A DNA stretch of 64,000 bases from Flavihumibacter cheonanensis (GCF_022352215.1 NZ_JAKRWF010000003.1:415854-479853), one strand, 5' to 3'. Positions 7,888-16,635 are shown, counted from the first letter of the stretch. Made by a program: numbers and translations. Notes: a model not told the origin generated them from the letters alone.

Positions 7888-8775
7888 ATGAAAATAATAG
7901 TTACAGGCGTTTTGGGAAATATTGGTAACCCACTAACACGAGCATTGAGGCAAAAAGGACATCAGGTAATTGGTATTAACCACATTGCTGAAAAGAAAAA
8001 AGAAATAGAAGCGCTAGGTGCAATAGCAGCAATTGGTTCGATTGAAGATGCAGATTTCCTAACAGCTACTTTTACTGGTGCAGATATAGTTTATACGATG
8101 GTTCCGCCAAACTATTTTGCGGAGCCTGATATTCGGGAGTACTATCGAAAAATTGGAAATAACTACGCACAGGCTATCAAACAGTCAGGCGTTAAACGAG
8201 TAATCAACCTAAGTAGTTACGGTGCACATTTAAACAAAGGAACTGGCAATATTTTAGGCGCTCATCATGTTGAAAATAGTTTGAATGAACTTTTAGAGGT
8301 GGATATTACACATATTCGTCCCACTTATTTTTATTACAACTTACTAAACCTAATTCCAGTAATAAAGTCTACTGGAGCAATTTATGCCAATTATGGTGGT
8401 GATAAAAAGATTGAAATGGTCTCACCCCTTGATATTGCATCAGCCATTGCCGACGAAATAGAATTACCGTCTGTTCATAGAAAAGTAAGATATGTATCAA
8501 GTGATGAACAAACAGGAAACGAAATTGCACGTGTTATAGGTGAATCAATAGGCAAACCAGATTTGAAATGGATTGTTATCTCTGACGAGGAGGCAATCAA
8601 AGGTTATTTAAATAATAGTTTCCCTGAACTACTGTCAAAAAATCTTGTAGAAATGTTTTCATGTCTTCAGAGTGGAAAATTAGCCGAAGATTACAAGCTT
8701 AATAAACCAGCAGAGTTAGGCAAAGTAAAGTTTACATCATTTTTGAAAGATTTTATTGTAGCTTATAATTCTTGA
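7888..8775 (+). CDS. NAD(P)-binding, NmrA/SDR-like protein
   Basis: 295 residues of the atypical short-chain dehydrogenase group. The N-terminus is a Rossmann strand-loop (MKIIVTGVLGNIGNPLTRAL), an acidic/basic switch near residue 32 (INHIAEKKK), then VKRVINLSSYGAH in place of the classical catalytic Tyr-Lys pair, and IRPTYFYYNLL. Such proteins are either NAD(P)H:quinone-type reductases or redox-sensing regulators that bind but do not turn over the cofactor. It is followed after 11 nt by an AraC regulator, so the two form a unit. Both are more A+T-rich than the flanking genes and lie inside the tRNA-bounded islet, which suggests acquisition from elsewhere. Confidence 0.83.
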   Translation: MKIIVTGVLGNIGNPLTRALRQKGHQVIGINHIAEKKKEIEALGAIAAIGSIEDADFLTATFTGADIVYTMVPPNYFAEPDIREYYRKIGNNYAQAIKQSGVKRVINLSSYGAHLNKGTGNILGAHHVENSLNELLEVDITHIRPTYFYYNLLNLIPVIKSTGAIYANYGGDKKIEMVSPLDIASAIADEIELPSVHRKVRYVSSDEQTGNEIARVIGESIGKPDLKWIVISDEEAIKGYLNNSFPELLSKNLVEMFSCLQSGKLAEDYKLNKPAELGKVKFTSFLKDFIVAYNS

Positions 8776-8786
8776 AATAAGTTAAC

Positions 8787-9698
8787 ATGCAAATTCACAG
8801 AATAAAATCAATAAGTGAATATCACAGACTCAGGGGATTACCTAAGCCTCAACATCCATTAATTAGTTTGATAGATTTTGAGTCACTTCAATACTCCCCA
8901 GACAATAATCACATAAGTTGGGTACTGGATTTTTATTCAATTGCACTTAAAAAAAACTTTGATGCAAAAATAAAGTATGGACAGCAGGAATATGATTTTG
9001 ATGAAGGTGTACTATTTTTTATTTCCCCAAATCAAGTTTTTAGCATTGAAGTTAAAATAAATGAGGTTTCGAATTTGGCAGGATGGATGTTGCTCATTCA
9101 TCCTGATTTTTTTTGGAAGACAACATTAGCCCAGAACATCAGAAAATATGATTTCTTTGACTACTCTGTGAATGAAGCATTATTTCTATCGGACAAAGAG
9201 GAAGCAACGCTAAATATTATCATACAAAATATCCAAAATGAGTATCATTCAACTATTGACCAATTCAGCCAAAGCATTATCATTTCACAAATTGAAACTT
9301 TGCTCAATTATGCGGATAGATTTTACCAAAGACAGTTCATTACACGCAAAATAAGTAACCATCAAATTCTAGACCGATTGGAAAAATTACTTGTAGACTA
9401 TTTCAATAGCGATGACATAGTTTCAAAAGGTTTGCCAACAGTTCAATACCTTGCCGATAGTTTGCACGTATCGCAGGGTTATTTAAGCGGCTTGCTTAAA
9501 GTACTAACAGGCCAAAGCACACAACAGCATATTCATAACAAACTGATTGAAAAAGCAAAAGAAAAATTATCTACAACTGCATTATCAGTAAGTGAAATTG
9601 CCTACGAATTAGGATTTGAACACTCCCAGTCATTTAGCAAACTATTCAAAACAAAGACCGACCTTTCACCAAGTGAATTCAGAAAATCATTTAATTGA
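8787..9698 (+). CDS. AraC family transcriptional regulator
   Basis: 303 residues. The N-terminal 180 residues form a cupin-like sensor region (FDEGVLFFISPNQVFSIEV). The C-terminal 100 residues hold two helix-turn-helix motifs: VQYLADSLHVSQGYLSGLLK and, after the linker, LSVSEIAYELGFEHSQSFSKLFK with the typical LSPSEFRKS end. It probably controls the adjacent NmrA-like gene 11 nt upstream; AraC regulators paired with an SDR-type reductase are common in Bacteroidota. A+T-rich like its partner, and part of the same islet. Ligand unknown. Confidence 0.9.
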   Translation: MQIHRIKSISEYHRLRGLPKPQHPLISLIDFESLQYSPDNNHISWVLDFYSIALKKNFDAKIKYGQQEYDFDEGVLFFISPNQVFSIEVKINEVSNLAGWMLLIHPDFFWKTTLAQNIRKYDFFDYSVNEALFLSDKEEATLNIIIQNIQNEYHSTIDQFSQSIIISQIETLLNYADRFYQRQFITRKISNHQILDRLEKLLVDYFNSDDIVSKGLPTVQYLADSLHVSQGYLSGLLKVLTGQSTQQHIHNKLIEKAKEKLSTTALSVSEIAYELGFEHSQSFSKLFKTKTDLSPSEFRKSFN

Positions 9699-9737
9699 TG
9701 TGGAGAAACATTTTAATTATCAATACATAGGACAGAA

Positions 9738-9773
9738 CTGGCGAGGCCACGAAAAGATGTGAGACGTCAGACG
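9738..9773 (+). repeat. Right flank direct repeat of the islet, partial tRNA-Arg 3' end
   Basis: Carries the last 13 nt of tRNA-Arg (CTGGCGAGGCCAC, 9738-9750) without the rest of the tRNA, followed by the same spacer and heptamer sequence as after the real tRNA. Distance to the left copy is 2141 nt. The arrangement is that of an attachment-site duplication left by insertion at a tRNA 3' end. Confidence 0.8.
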
Positions 9774-9841
9774 TCAGATGTGAGACGTCAGATGTCAGAC
9801 GTGAGAAGATACAACCCTTGTGCGGAAACTCTGGCTGGGAT
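9759..9841 (+). repeat. Heptamer repeat (copy 2) with decayed terminator module
   Basis: Seven heptamer-like units of the TGAGACG/TCAGACG type (9759-9808), then AACCCTTG...CTGGGATT, a degenerated version of the hairpin at 7651 and 10981. It fills most of the gap between the AraC gene and the phosphotriesterase-like gene; no gene seen in the rest of 9699-9928. Confidence 0.7.
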
Positions 9842-9928
9842 TGCTTACCACGACTATGAACAAAAATCACTAATTTCAACATCTGCCGCAGTTACATTTC
9901 CAATAACACCTACCGCAATGCTGTAACA

Positions 9929-10948
9929 ATGAATAAACGACAACAGCAGCTATGGCTTTTTTTGTTCCTTCTTCCCTGCCTGGGAATTGCTTCCTGCCAG
10001 GCAACCTATCTGCAAACGGTAACGGGTGCTGTCTCGAAAAAGGAAGTTAATTACACATTAATCCATGAACATGCCACTACAAATTTCATAGGAGCAAGCA
10101 GCGTAACCCTACCACCGGATAAACAGCCTGCCATAACGACGATCTTACCCCATTTGCAAATAGTAAAAGCTGCAGGAGTTACTACCCTATTTGAATGCAC
10201 GCCCAGTTTCATAGGTAAGGATGTGGTACTATTGCAGGAACTTTCCAAACAATCGGGCATTCACATTATTACCAACACGGGATTGTATGCAGCGGTCAGG
10301 CAAAAATACCTTCCCCCCTATGCTTATACAGAAAACTATAAAGCCCTTGCCCAAAGATGGATCGATGATTTTAAGAACGGCATTGACGGAACTGGTGTTA
10401 AACCCGGATTTATAAAACTTGGCGTAAATGAAGGCCCTATTGACAGCATTGAAACCAAGCTTTTACTGGCCGCTATGGAAACAAGTAAACAAACAGGGCT
10501 CAGTATTGCCGTCCATACCGGTGACTACCAGTCTGCGTTATCACAATACCAATTGGCTTCCAAACAAAATTTTCCTTTACGAAAGTTAATCTGGGTACAT
10601 GCCCAAAACGCAACCAATGAGCAAAGAAAATTACTGGCTGAAAAAGGAATATGGATCAGTCTTGATGGTGTAAGTGAAACTACCCGTCAGTATTATGTCG
10701 AAGCCATTTTATTTCTCAAGCAGCATAAGCTCCTCCACAGACTACTCCTATCTCACGATGATGGCTGGGCGGTGCTGGAAAATGGGAGCTACCATCAGCT
10801 GGAGCTATTTGGCAATGGGAACAAAACCCCCTACTCTACCATTCACCGTTTTATCCTCCCGGAATTGCTGACTAAAGGAGTTACGCAAAAGGAAATTGAC
10901 CAAATCCTTAGGCACAATCCTATCAGTTGTTTTGGTTTAAAGCGATAG
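9929..10948 (+). CDS. Phosphotriesterase-related metal-dependent hydrolase, lipoprotein
   Basis: 339 residues of the amidohydrolase superfamily, PTE branch. A lipobox (GIASC, Cys 23) predicts membrane anchoring outside the cytoplasm. The metal ligands are visible in order: HEH (His 46 and 48), the bridging Lys in GFIKLGVNEGP, His in SIAVHTGDY, His in LIWVHAQN, and Asp in LLSHDDGW. This is a complete two-metal site. Characterised relatives hydrolyse lactones or phosphotriesters; the substrate here is unknown. Monocistronic: it starts after the islet's right flank and ends against a heptamer-plus-terminator module. Confidence 0.85.
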   Translation: MNKRQQQLWLFLFLLPCLGIASCQATYLQTVTGAVSKKEVNYTLIHEHATTNFIGASSVTLPPDKQPAITTILPHLQIVKAAGVTTLFECTPSFIGKDVVLLQELSKQSGIHIITNTGLYAAVRQKYLPPYAYTENYKALAQRWIDDFKNGIDGTGVKPGFIKLGVNEGPIDSIETKLLLAAMETSKQTGLSIAVHTGDYQSALSQYQLASKQNFPLRKLIWVHAQNATNEQRKLLAEKGIWISLDGVSETTRQYYVEAILFLKQHKLLHRLLLSHDDGWAVLENGSYHQLELFGNGNKTPYSTIHRFILPELLTKGVTQKEIDQILRHNPISCFGLKR

Positions 10949-10949
10949 A

Positions 10950-10979
10950 TGTGAGACGTCAAACGTGAGACGTCAGAAG
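10950..10979 (+). repeat. Heptamer tandem repeat, TGAGACG/TCAGACG family, copy 3
   Basis: Four heptamer units (one reads TCAAACG) immediately 3' of the phosphotriesterase-like gene and 5' of a perfect terminator hairpin. Unlike copy 2 it carries no tRNA sequence. Confidence 0.75.
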
Positions 10980-10980
10980 A

Positions 10981-11016
10981 TAAAACCCCTGCGCGGAAAA
11001 CCCGGCAGGGGTTTTA
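10981..11016. terminator. Bidirectional terminator between convergent genes
   Basis: Perfect 12-bp stem, TAAAACCCCTGC (10981-10992) and GCAGGGGTTTTA (11005-11016), with a 12-nt loop. A- and U-rich ends serve both strands: the phosphotriesterase-like gene on plus and the 188-residue protein on minus. Confidence 0.8.
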
Positions 11017-11055
11017 TCGCTTTTGGAATAGCTTTGCTCACTACCTTCCATCAAC

Positions 11056-11622
11056 TTATATCACCACCTCCATTTGCGTTCTGTTCTTAGGGTTATCCTC
11101 GGCGGTTATCCGTATCAGGGTGCCTGCGGGTGAAGGGATTTCAGATTGGGTGGTATAGATCCAATCGAAACCATTATCATCCATAATGGCATCTCCCTCT
11201 TCCAGCAGACTACCATTGGGCGCAAAGAGACCGAAGCTCACTTTGGTAACGCGGAAGTTGTCGGTTGCCTGGACAGTGAGTGATTGTCCGGCTGCACCGG
11301 AATATCCATCTGCACGCAGGTTGTCGATTTCAGGACCTTTGAGCGCATCGAGCACCGCTGCATTATAGGCAGACTGATTTTTCTTAGCGATCGCCTGGTA
11401 GGCGGCTTTGAGTTCCGGGTTGGCGATTGCTTTTTTTGCATAGATCACAGCCAGGGAAAACTTGCGCTTAACTGCCTTTGTTTTTTCAGTGTCGGATCTT
11501 TCTTTGCGCGGCTTTGGAAGTCCCGCCAGGATGGATTGATCGCCTTTCATGCGAAGGGAATACTGTCCGGCTACTTTACCGGTGTAATTACGAGTCAGGA
11601 CATTGTTAGATGAACGTGCCAT
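11056..11622 (-). CDS. Uncharacterised 188-residue protein
   Basis: Not recognised with confidence. No signal peptide or membrane segment, so cytoplasmic. The first 70 residues are strongly basic (KPRKERSDTEKTKAVKRK), followed by an alanine-rich helical segment (LAVIYAKKAIANPELKAAYQAIAKK) and a beta-rich C-terminal half with an Ig- or carbohydrate-fold feel (AADNFRVTKV-like strand, here VQATDNFRVTKVSFGLF, then GFDWIYTT and AGTLIRITAEDNPKNRT). The basic start could bind nucleic acid (inference). The start at 11622 is supported by the end of the repeat-rich upstream region. It sits alone, downstream of an 11-bp-period array. Confidence 0.6.
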   Translation of the reverse strand: MARSSNNVLTRNYTGKVAGQYSLRMKGDQSILAGLPKPRKERSDTEKTKAVKRKFSLAVIYAKKAIANPELKAAYQAIAKKNQSAYNAAVLDALKGPEIDNLRADGYSGAAGQSLTVQATDNFRVTKVSFGLFAPNGSLLEEGDAIMDDNGFDWIYTTQSEIPSPAGTLIRITAEDNPKNRTQMEVVI

Positions 11623-12118
11623 TTTTTTAAGTTTTAATTGGATGAAAGAAAGGGGAAGCGGATTAAAAGAGTGGGCGGACTGGAGGGTAACCGTTCCGGC
11701 ACCGTTCCTATACCGTTAGTTGATCGTTCTTTGACCGTTATGGAACCGTCAGTGAATCGTTCCGGAACCGTTCCGGGCATTTGTGAAATAACACCAATGC
11801 TTAGTTGAATTGGGTAGGGAGGCTATCACCCGGCGAGCCAACCACAGGACCAGCATTGCCGGAGAATCATCAGAAGAGAGCAACTGGAATTGAGACTTGA
11901 TTTATCCCGAAGCAGCATTGGGGCCTTATCTCCCTTTGCTACATAAGGCGGTCGGGCGTAACCGGTAGTTGTTCTGTTTGTGCTGAATGACAAAACAAGA
12001 TTAGAAAGCAATTTTCACTCAAAAAAATAAACTTCGCGAATCGACAAAAAACCACGACGAATGACCAAAAAGTGGTTCTGAACGACATGTGGGGGATGGA
12101 AGATTTTCTGATTACCAA
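11623..12118. other. 496-nt gene-free region
   Basis: Holds the 11-bp-period array at 11692-11779 and otherwise only short, unconvincing reading frames. A 61-codon minus-strand frame at 11826-12011 has no recognisable features. The segment 11990-12060 is A+T-rich and could contain the promoter for neither flanking gene with certainty, because the TlpA-like gene on the right ends here rather than starts. Confidence 0.6.
11692..11779. repeat. Eight-unit tandem array with exact 11-bp period
   Basis: The tetramer CGTT (CGTC in one unit) recurs at 11692, 11703, 11714, 11725, 11736, 11747, 11758 and 11769, always 11 nt apart. Consensus unit is close to CGTTCCGGAAC; the first and last units are best conserved and the middle ones vary outside CGTT. 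The array lies 70-157 nt upstream of the 188-residue gene. An 11-bp step puts every unit on the same helix face. Confidence 0.8.
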
Positions 12119-13261
12119 TTACTCATTTATTCCAAACCGCTTCAGTGCCTGCCCAAAATTTCTATGTACCGTATAGGTGTCAGATTTCGATTCATAGGAA
12201 ACATAGGTAGGCAATGAGCCAAATTTAAGTTTGCCGAATAGATTGTTAGAATCAAAATATTGGGGCCAATCAACCCCATCTTTTTTATAGGCTGTAATTG
12301 TAAGTTCTTTATGCGTGTCTACACCAATGGAAACCAATTGCACCTGGCCTTTCAATTTCTGATACAATCCTTTCTGCGCAATGGATCGATTGGTAATTCT
12401 ACAGGGCCCGCACCAACTGGCCCAAAAAATGTAAATGCGGTTCTGATTGATTGTAAGCACCTCATTTTTCATGGTTGCAAGGGACTGGAGTGGAGTGTTT
12501 GCAAATATTGAATTCAATTCTGGATTTCCAACTGAAAACAAATTATTCTGTACATTTTTTGTAATCGCGGGATATTTCTTCAGAAGAGGTAATTTTTCCC
12601 GAAATAACGTAACATCGTAGTCGCCACCACAAGCTTTCAGGTACTCAAACAGATAACTAGTAAGAAAAAATGGATCCTGCTCATCATCCAGGTACACTGC
12701 CAACGTGTTTTTGGTTAGGTTATAATAGATTGGAATAGAGTCCATCAGGCTGGATCTCATAGCGGCTAACTCTTCTGGCTTTAATTCCATGCTTAATTTG
12801 GCATAGTTGGCTGCCAGTTGCTTAACCGGTTTTCTTGCGTGCCAAAGTCTGGTATAGTGTTCGTTTAATGAATCATTCCTTAAAAACTGTACGGAGTAGT
12901 AAAAGCTGTCAACGCTTGCTGATAGTTGCAGTGTAGCTCCACGCAAAACAGGCAACAGAATCATGTTATCATGAATACCGTCTTCATTACTGCTGCGTCC
13001 ACCTGTTCCGGATTTCGCAACCATGAGCTGAAGAACAGAAGAATCATAGTTGCTTTCCGGCACTTGTATCCGGAAAGTTCCATTCTTGCTTATGGCTGCG
13101 GAATCAAATGCTTTGGAAGTTTTCGGATAGCCAAAATATTCAGAAACGTATACGGTATATCGATCCACATCAGCACCGTAAAACTCTCCCGCTATCTGAA
13201 ATTGTGAAAAGGAAACTAATGACATGAAAATAAAAAGAAACAACAAACAGACTGATCTCAT
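12119..13261 (-). CDS. TlpA-like thioredoxin-domain protein
   Basis: 380 residues exported by an N-terminal signal (CLLFLFIFMSLVSFSQ). The first 230 residues are a strand- and helix-mixed region like the DUF4369-type N-terminal domain found in Bacteroidota TlpA proteins. The C-terminal 130 residues are a thioredoxin fold with the redox centre WCGPC near residue 282 (FWASWCGPCRI) and a late cis-proline-type loop (KFGSLPTYV). It should reduce or exchange disulfides in the periplasm. It is not in an obvious operon: an intergenic gap of 127 nt separates it from the SGNH gene upstream. Confidence 0.87.
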   Translation of the reverse strand: MRSVCLLFLFIFMSLVSFSQFQIAGEFYGADVDRYTVYVSEYFGYPKTSKAFDSAAISKNGTFRIQVPESNYDSSVLQLMVAKSGTGGRSSNEDGIHDNMILLPVLRGATLQLSASVDSFYYSVQFLRNDSLNEHYTRLWHARKPVKQLAANYAKLSMELKPEELAAMRSSLMDSIPIYYNLTKNTLAVYLDDEQDPFFLTSYLFEYLKACGGDYDVTLFREKLPLLKKYPAITKNVQNNLFSVGNPELNSIFANTPLQSLATMKNEVLTINQNRIYIFWASWCGPCRITNRSIAQKGLYQKLKGQVQLVSIGVDTHKELTITAYKKDGVDWPQYFDSNNLFGKLKFGSLPTYVSYESKSDTYTVHRNFGQALKRFGINE

Positions 13262-13388
13262 AAGAAAAATGCAACACGTATTTGCGTGCAGTATACAACA
13301 ATTCCAAAAAAAGTATAGAAACAGTATGATTAAAAAAGCCTTAATAATCTGCCTGTAGTCTTGATTTGCAACACGTACGCATGATGCA

Positions 13389-14117
13389 TCACCGCCTCGA
13401 TAAGGTAACTATGTTTTGACTGATTAAATATTCAGCAACCAACCTGCCTAAAAAATCATACCCTCTTTGATTTGGATGTACTCCATCTTTGACAGTCATG
13501 TACTCCGGTTTATTTGAAAAAGAGGGAGTCAAATCTAAAAAATGAAGTTCCGCTGAAGAAGCTATCTTTCTAACCCTGTCGCGTAGTTCCCAGATTCTTG
13601 GTCTTCGCAACGTAAGATTATCAAACCGTTCTTTTGATAACTCCGGGGTAGTCAACACCATATCGAGTGGACTGCAAAGGATAATGGTAGAATTTGGAGT
13701 CATTTTCTTTACTGAATCGATAAACAGATTGTAATCGGATTCAAAATCCTTGATTTGGTCCCAATTGAACAGGGGCTCGCTAACGGTTTCGTTGGTGCCG
13801 GCTTTAATGATGATTATAGCTGGCTTGTACAATTTGATAGAATCCAGCAATCGCCACAAATTGGGCTTCCCGTAGCGCAACATGGTTGCTCCGCCGATGC
13901 CAAAATTGAGCACATCATAGTTGGTAAACCCTCTCTCCTGCAAGGTCTTTGAAACAATAGCGGGATAAGAAAAACTGGAAGGATCATCCAACCTTGCTCC
14001 AAATGTTATGCTGTTACCAATGCAGGCAATTTTCAGTTTTGTCTGTTGACTATAAGCAACACTAACAGGCGCGACTGTTACCACACATAAACAGGCGAAT
14101 AGCCATACAAAACGCAT
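13389..14117 (-). CDS. SGNH/GDSL hydrolase, secreted
   Basis: 242 residues with a signal peptide ending near AYSQQ. The four family blocks are present: block I IACIGNSIT (nucleophile Ser), block II NFGIGGAT (Gly), block III IIKAGTNET (Asn), and block V DGVHPNQRGY (Asp and His). Such enzymes are esterases, frequently removing acetyl groups from polysaccharides. It starts 17 nt after the GH29 fucosidase gene on the same strand, so the two are likely co-transcribed and may act on the same decorated glycan (inference). Confidence 0.88.
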   Translation of the reverse strand: MRFVWLFACLCVVTVAPVSVAYSQQTKLKIACIGNSITFGARLDDPSSFSYPAIVSKTLQERGFTNYDVLNFGIGGATMLRYGKPNLWRLLDSIKLYKPAIIIIKAGTNETVSEPLFNWDQIKDFESDYNLFIDSVKKMTPNSTIILCSPLDMVLTTPELSKERFDNLTLRRPRIWELRDRVRKIASSAELHFLDLTPSFSNKPEYMTVKDGVHPNQRGYDFLGRLVAEYLISQNIVTLSRR

Positions 14118-14134
14118 CTGGATTGATTTTCGAT

Positions 14135-15499
14135 TTAATATAACGTCACAGCTTTAATCAAATGCCCATTTTCTGATTTCGGTATCAATAACCGAATCCG
14201 TTGACCACTAATGGGTGCATCCAATTTCTTGATAAACTTATTTCCAATAGAACTGCCCGCTGCAATGGTGATCCATTTCCCTCTTTGTTGAACTTGTAAT
14301 GAAAAGGCACGAACCCGCTGCCCCCTGCTCTGGTCTTCAGCAATCACTATCTTATCAAATTTCCGGCCTTTCGGCAGCGGCAGTTCAATTTCTTTTTGAT
14401 CAGAACTGAAGCTAAATACCGGGGTACTGTAGGTTGCTTTCAACAGGTCGCCAAAAGCTTTCAGGGTATCTACATCCGGCTGAGGAAGCAGTCCGCTTGC
14501 ATCTGGTGTTAACCCAATGATCAACGTTGCATTTCTGCCGATTGATTTTTCATACATATCCATCAGCCTGGCTACCGGAAAGATATGTGCTTCATCTCCT
14601 GGTTCCCAGAACCATTCATGCCTGCCTTTATAGCCGCGAAGCGGAGCATCAGCCATAGCCGGCATAAAATAAGCGCCATTTTCCTGCCCATGTTTAATGG
14701 CTTTAAAATCATTCTTCGCATCGGCGTACTGGGACCAGGAGGGATAAGCAAAGGTGGACCAGCAGGGATAGGGTACGGTGCCGGATTCAGATCCGCCCCA
14801 GCGCACATCTGCCCGTTGCAGGTTGTGATAGAAAATGGCATCCGGTTGATTGGCAGAAATAATCGGTAGCAAATCTGCGCCACCTTGCTCAGGTCCATGC
14901 GCTCCGCCATCAAACCAGATAAAGAAAAACTTACCGTACTTCGTAACCAGCTCCCTTGTAATGTTTTCACAATAGGTATTATAATAAGCCTGTCTGTTTT
15001 TGGAAATAGGGGCATTGCCATCTACATAAAAATCGTGAATACCCATAAATGAATTCCACCGAATACCGATATAGATGGCCGGCAGCAGACCGAACTTATT
15101 ACAGGACTGAATAAAATCCCGAAGTATATCTCCTTTCCCATCTCTCCACTTGAGTGCCTTTAAACTATAGGGATTAAAATCACTTTGGTACAAAGCAAAA
15201 CCGGTTTCATGGGTAACAGTAAGGATAGCAAATGTTGCTCCGGCATTTTTTGCAGCCAATATCCACTGATCGGTATCCAATTGTGTTGGATTGAAAATAT
15301 TATAATCAGCAACTGGGGTGATCCTGTTTTTTGCCTGGTTATATGGCTGACCATCAAACACATGGAGATCGTAATGAAAAATCACTCCGAACTCTGCGCC
15401 TGCCCAGGCAAGCTGGGCTGGTGTAGGAATGGGAACCTGACTGGTACCTGTGTTAAGCAATAACAATTGCAGCAAGGAAATCAAAATTATACGCAACAT
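14135..15499 (-). CDS. Alpha-L-fucosidase, glycoside hydrolase family 29
   Basis: 454 residues with a signal peptide (ILISLLQLLLLNTGTSQ). The family 29 barrel is recognised by WAGAEFGVIFHYDLHVF at the start, ATFAILTVTHETGFALY, and FFIWFDGGAHG, whose Asp (about residue 197) is the expected nucleophile. The last 110 residues form a beta-sandwich usual for the family. It releases terminal fucose in the periplasm or at the cell surface. Downstream SGNH esterase is 17 nt away. It is divergent from the KAS III-like gene, with 45 nt between the starts. Confidence 0.85.
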   Translation of the reverse strand: MLRIILISLLQLLLLNTGTSQVPIPTPAQLAWAGAEFGVIFHYDLHVFDGQPYNQAKNRITPVADYNIFNPTQLDTDQWILAAKNAGATFAILTVTHETGFALYQSDFNPYSLKALKWRDGKGDILRDFIQSCNKFGLLPAIYIGIRWNSFMGIHDFYVDGNAPISKNRQAYYNTYCENITRELVTKYGKFFFIWFDGGAHGPEQGGADLLPIISANQPDAIFYHNLQRADVRWGGSESGTVPYPCWSTFAYPSWSQYADAKNDFKAIKHGQENGAYFMPAMADAPLRGYKGRHEWFWEPGDEAHIFPVARLMDMYEKSIGRNATLIIGLTPDASGLLPQPDVDTLKAFGDLLKATYSTPVFSFSSDQKEIELPLPKGRKFDKIVIAEDQSRGQRVRAFSLQVQQRGKWITIAAGSSIGNKFIKKLDAPISGQRIRLLIPKSENGHLIKAVTLY

Positions 15500-15544
15500 A
15501 ACTTAACGGGCATTTTGCTCTAAGTTATTGTATTACCTTTAGGT

Positions 15545-16618
15545 ATGAATGGTTTCAGATCAGTGATTGTTGCCACGGGGAGTGTGCTGCCGGAAAGAGT
15601 CATCCACAATGCAGACTTTCTTGTCAACCGGTTTTTGCAAAAGGATGGCACCATCGTGCCGGGCACGATTCTTCGAAACATTGAAAAATTTAAAGATATC
15701 ACCGGCATTGACCAGCGCAGGTATGCCCGCCCTGATCAAACCACCTCCGACCTTGCCAGTATAGCCGCTGCAGCTGCACTAGAAAGCAGTGGTATTGATA
15801 AAGAATCCATCGATCTGCTGATCGTAGCGCATAATTTCGGTGATGTACATATTGGCACCAACCGGACTACCATGGTGCCCTCTCTGGCCTCTTTGGTGAA
15901 ATACAAACTCCAAATCAAGAACCCCTCCTGCGTCGCTTTTGATCTTGTATTTGGTTGTCCGGGTTGGATCCAGGGTGTTATTCAGGCCGATGCGCTGATC
16001 CGGGTTGGCGATGCCAAACGTTGTATAATTATTGGCGCAGAAACCTTATCAAGAGTCATTGATGAACACGACCGGGATTCCATGATTTATGCAGATGGAG
16101 CAGGTGCTGTTATCATTGAAGCTGTCCAGGATTCAAAGGAAGGCATCCTTGCTCATGGTAGCCGAACCTATGCCAGTGAACATGCACTTTTGTTAAGAAT
16201 GGACAGTTCTTACAATATGGAAAACGGGGATGCCAATCTCTACCTGAAAATGAACGGCAGAGCCTTGTATGAATTTGCATTAACCCATGTACCCCTGGTT
16301 ATCAAAGAAACGCTTGACAAGGCGCAGGTGCATTTATCTGAAATAAAAAAAGTACTGATCCACCAGGCCAATGAAAAAATGGATATCGCCATCCTGGAAC
16401 GACTGTACAATTTGTATGAACTACCCTTAACAGATCTGGCTGTTATGCCCATGACCATCAGCTACCTTGGCAACAGTTCAGTGGCAACGATTCCAACCTT
16501 ACTGGATCTGATCCTGAAGCATAAAGTGGAAGACCAGCAGATTGAACCCGGCGACAAAGTTGTGTTTGCTTCGGTTGGAGCAGGCATGAATATCAATGCC
16601 ATTGTTTACCAGTTTTAA
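15545..16618 (+). CDS. 3-oxoacyl-ACP synthase III-like (KAS III/FabH family) condensing enzyme
   Basis: 357 residues with thiolase fold. The Cys-His-Asn triad of KAS III is complete: Cys 138 in FGCPGW, His 273 in LIHQANEKM, and Asn 310 in YLGNSSVATIP. The glycine-rich end FASVGAGMNINAIVYQF is also typical. It joins an acyl-CoA or acyl-ACP starter to malonyl-ACP. At 357 residues it is longer than E. coli FabH (about 317), with an extension around 25-45, as in the group used for specialised lipids rather than housekeeping synthesis; the substrate is not predictable. It stands alone, ending near the convergent small gene. Confidence 0.83.
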   Translation: MNGFRSVIVATGSVLPERVIHNADFLVNRFLQKDGTIVPGTILRNIEKFKDITGIDQRRYARPDQTTSDLASIAAAAALESSGIDKESIDLLIVAHNFGDVHIGTNRTTMVPSLASLVKYKLQIKNPSCVAFDLVFGCPGWIQGVIQADALIRVGDAKRCIIIGAETLSRVIDEHDRDSMIYADGAGAVIIEAVQDSKEGILAHGSRTYASEHALLLRMDSSYNMENGDANLYLKMNGRALYEFALTHVPLVIKETLDKAQVHLSEIKKVLIHQANEKMDIAILERLYNLYELPLTDLAVMPMTISYLGNSSVATIPTLLDLILKHKVEDQQIEPGDKVVFASVGAGMNINAIVYQF

Positions 16619-16635
16619 ACAGCCACACGAATTAC

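Noticed and set aside
11692-11779. CRISPR array or replication iterons
   Set aside because: Units are 11 nt without spacers of 30-40 nt, and no cas or rep gene is near.
11826-12011. 61-codon minus-strand reading frame
   Set aside because: No signal, motif or coding bias; it lies in a repeat-bearing gap and looks like chance.
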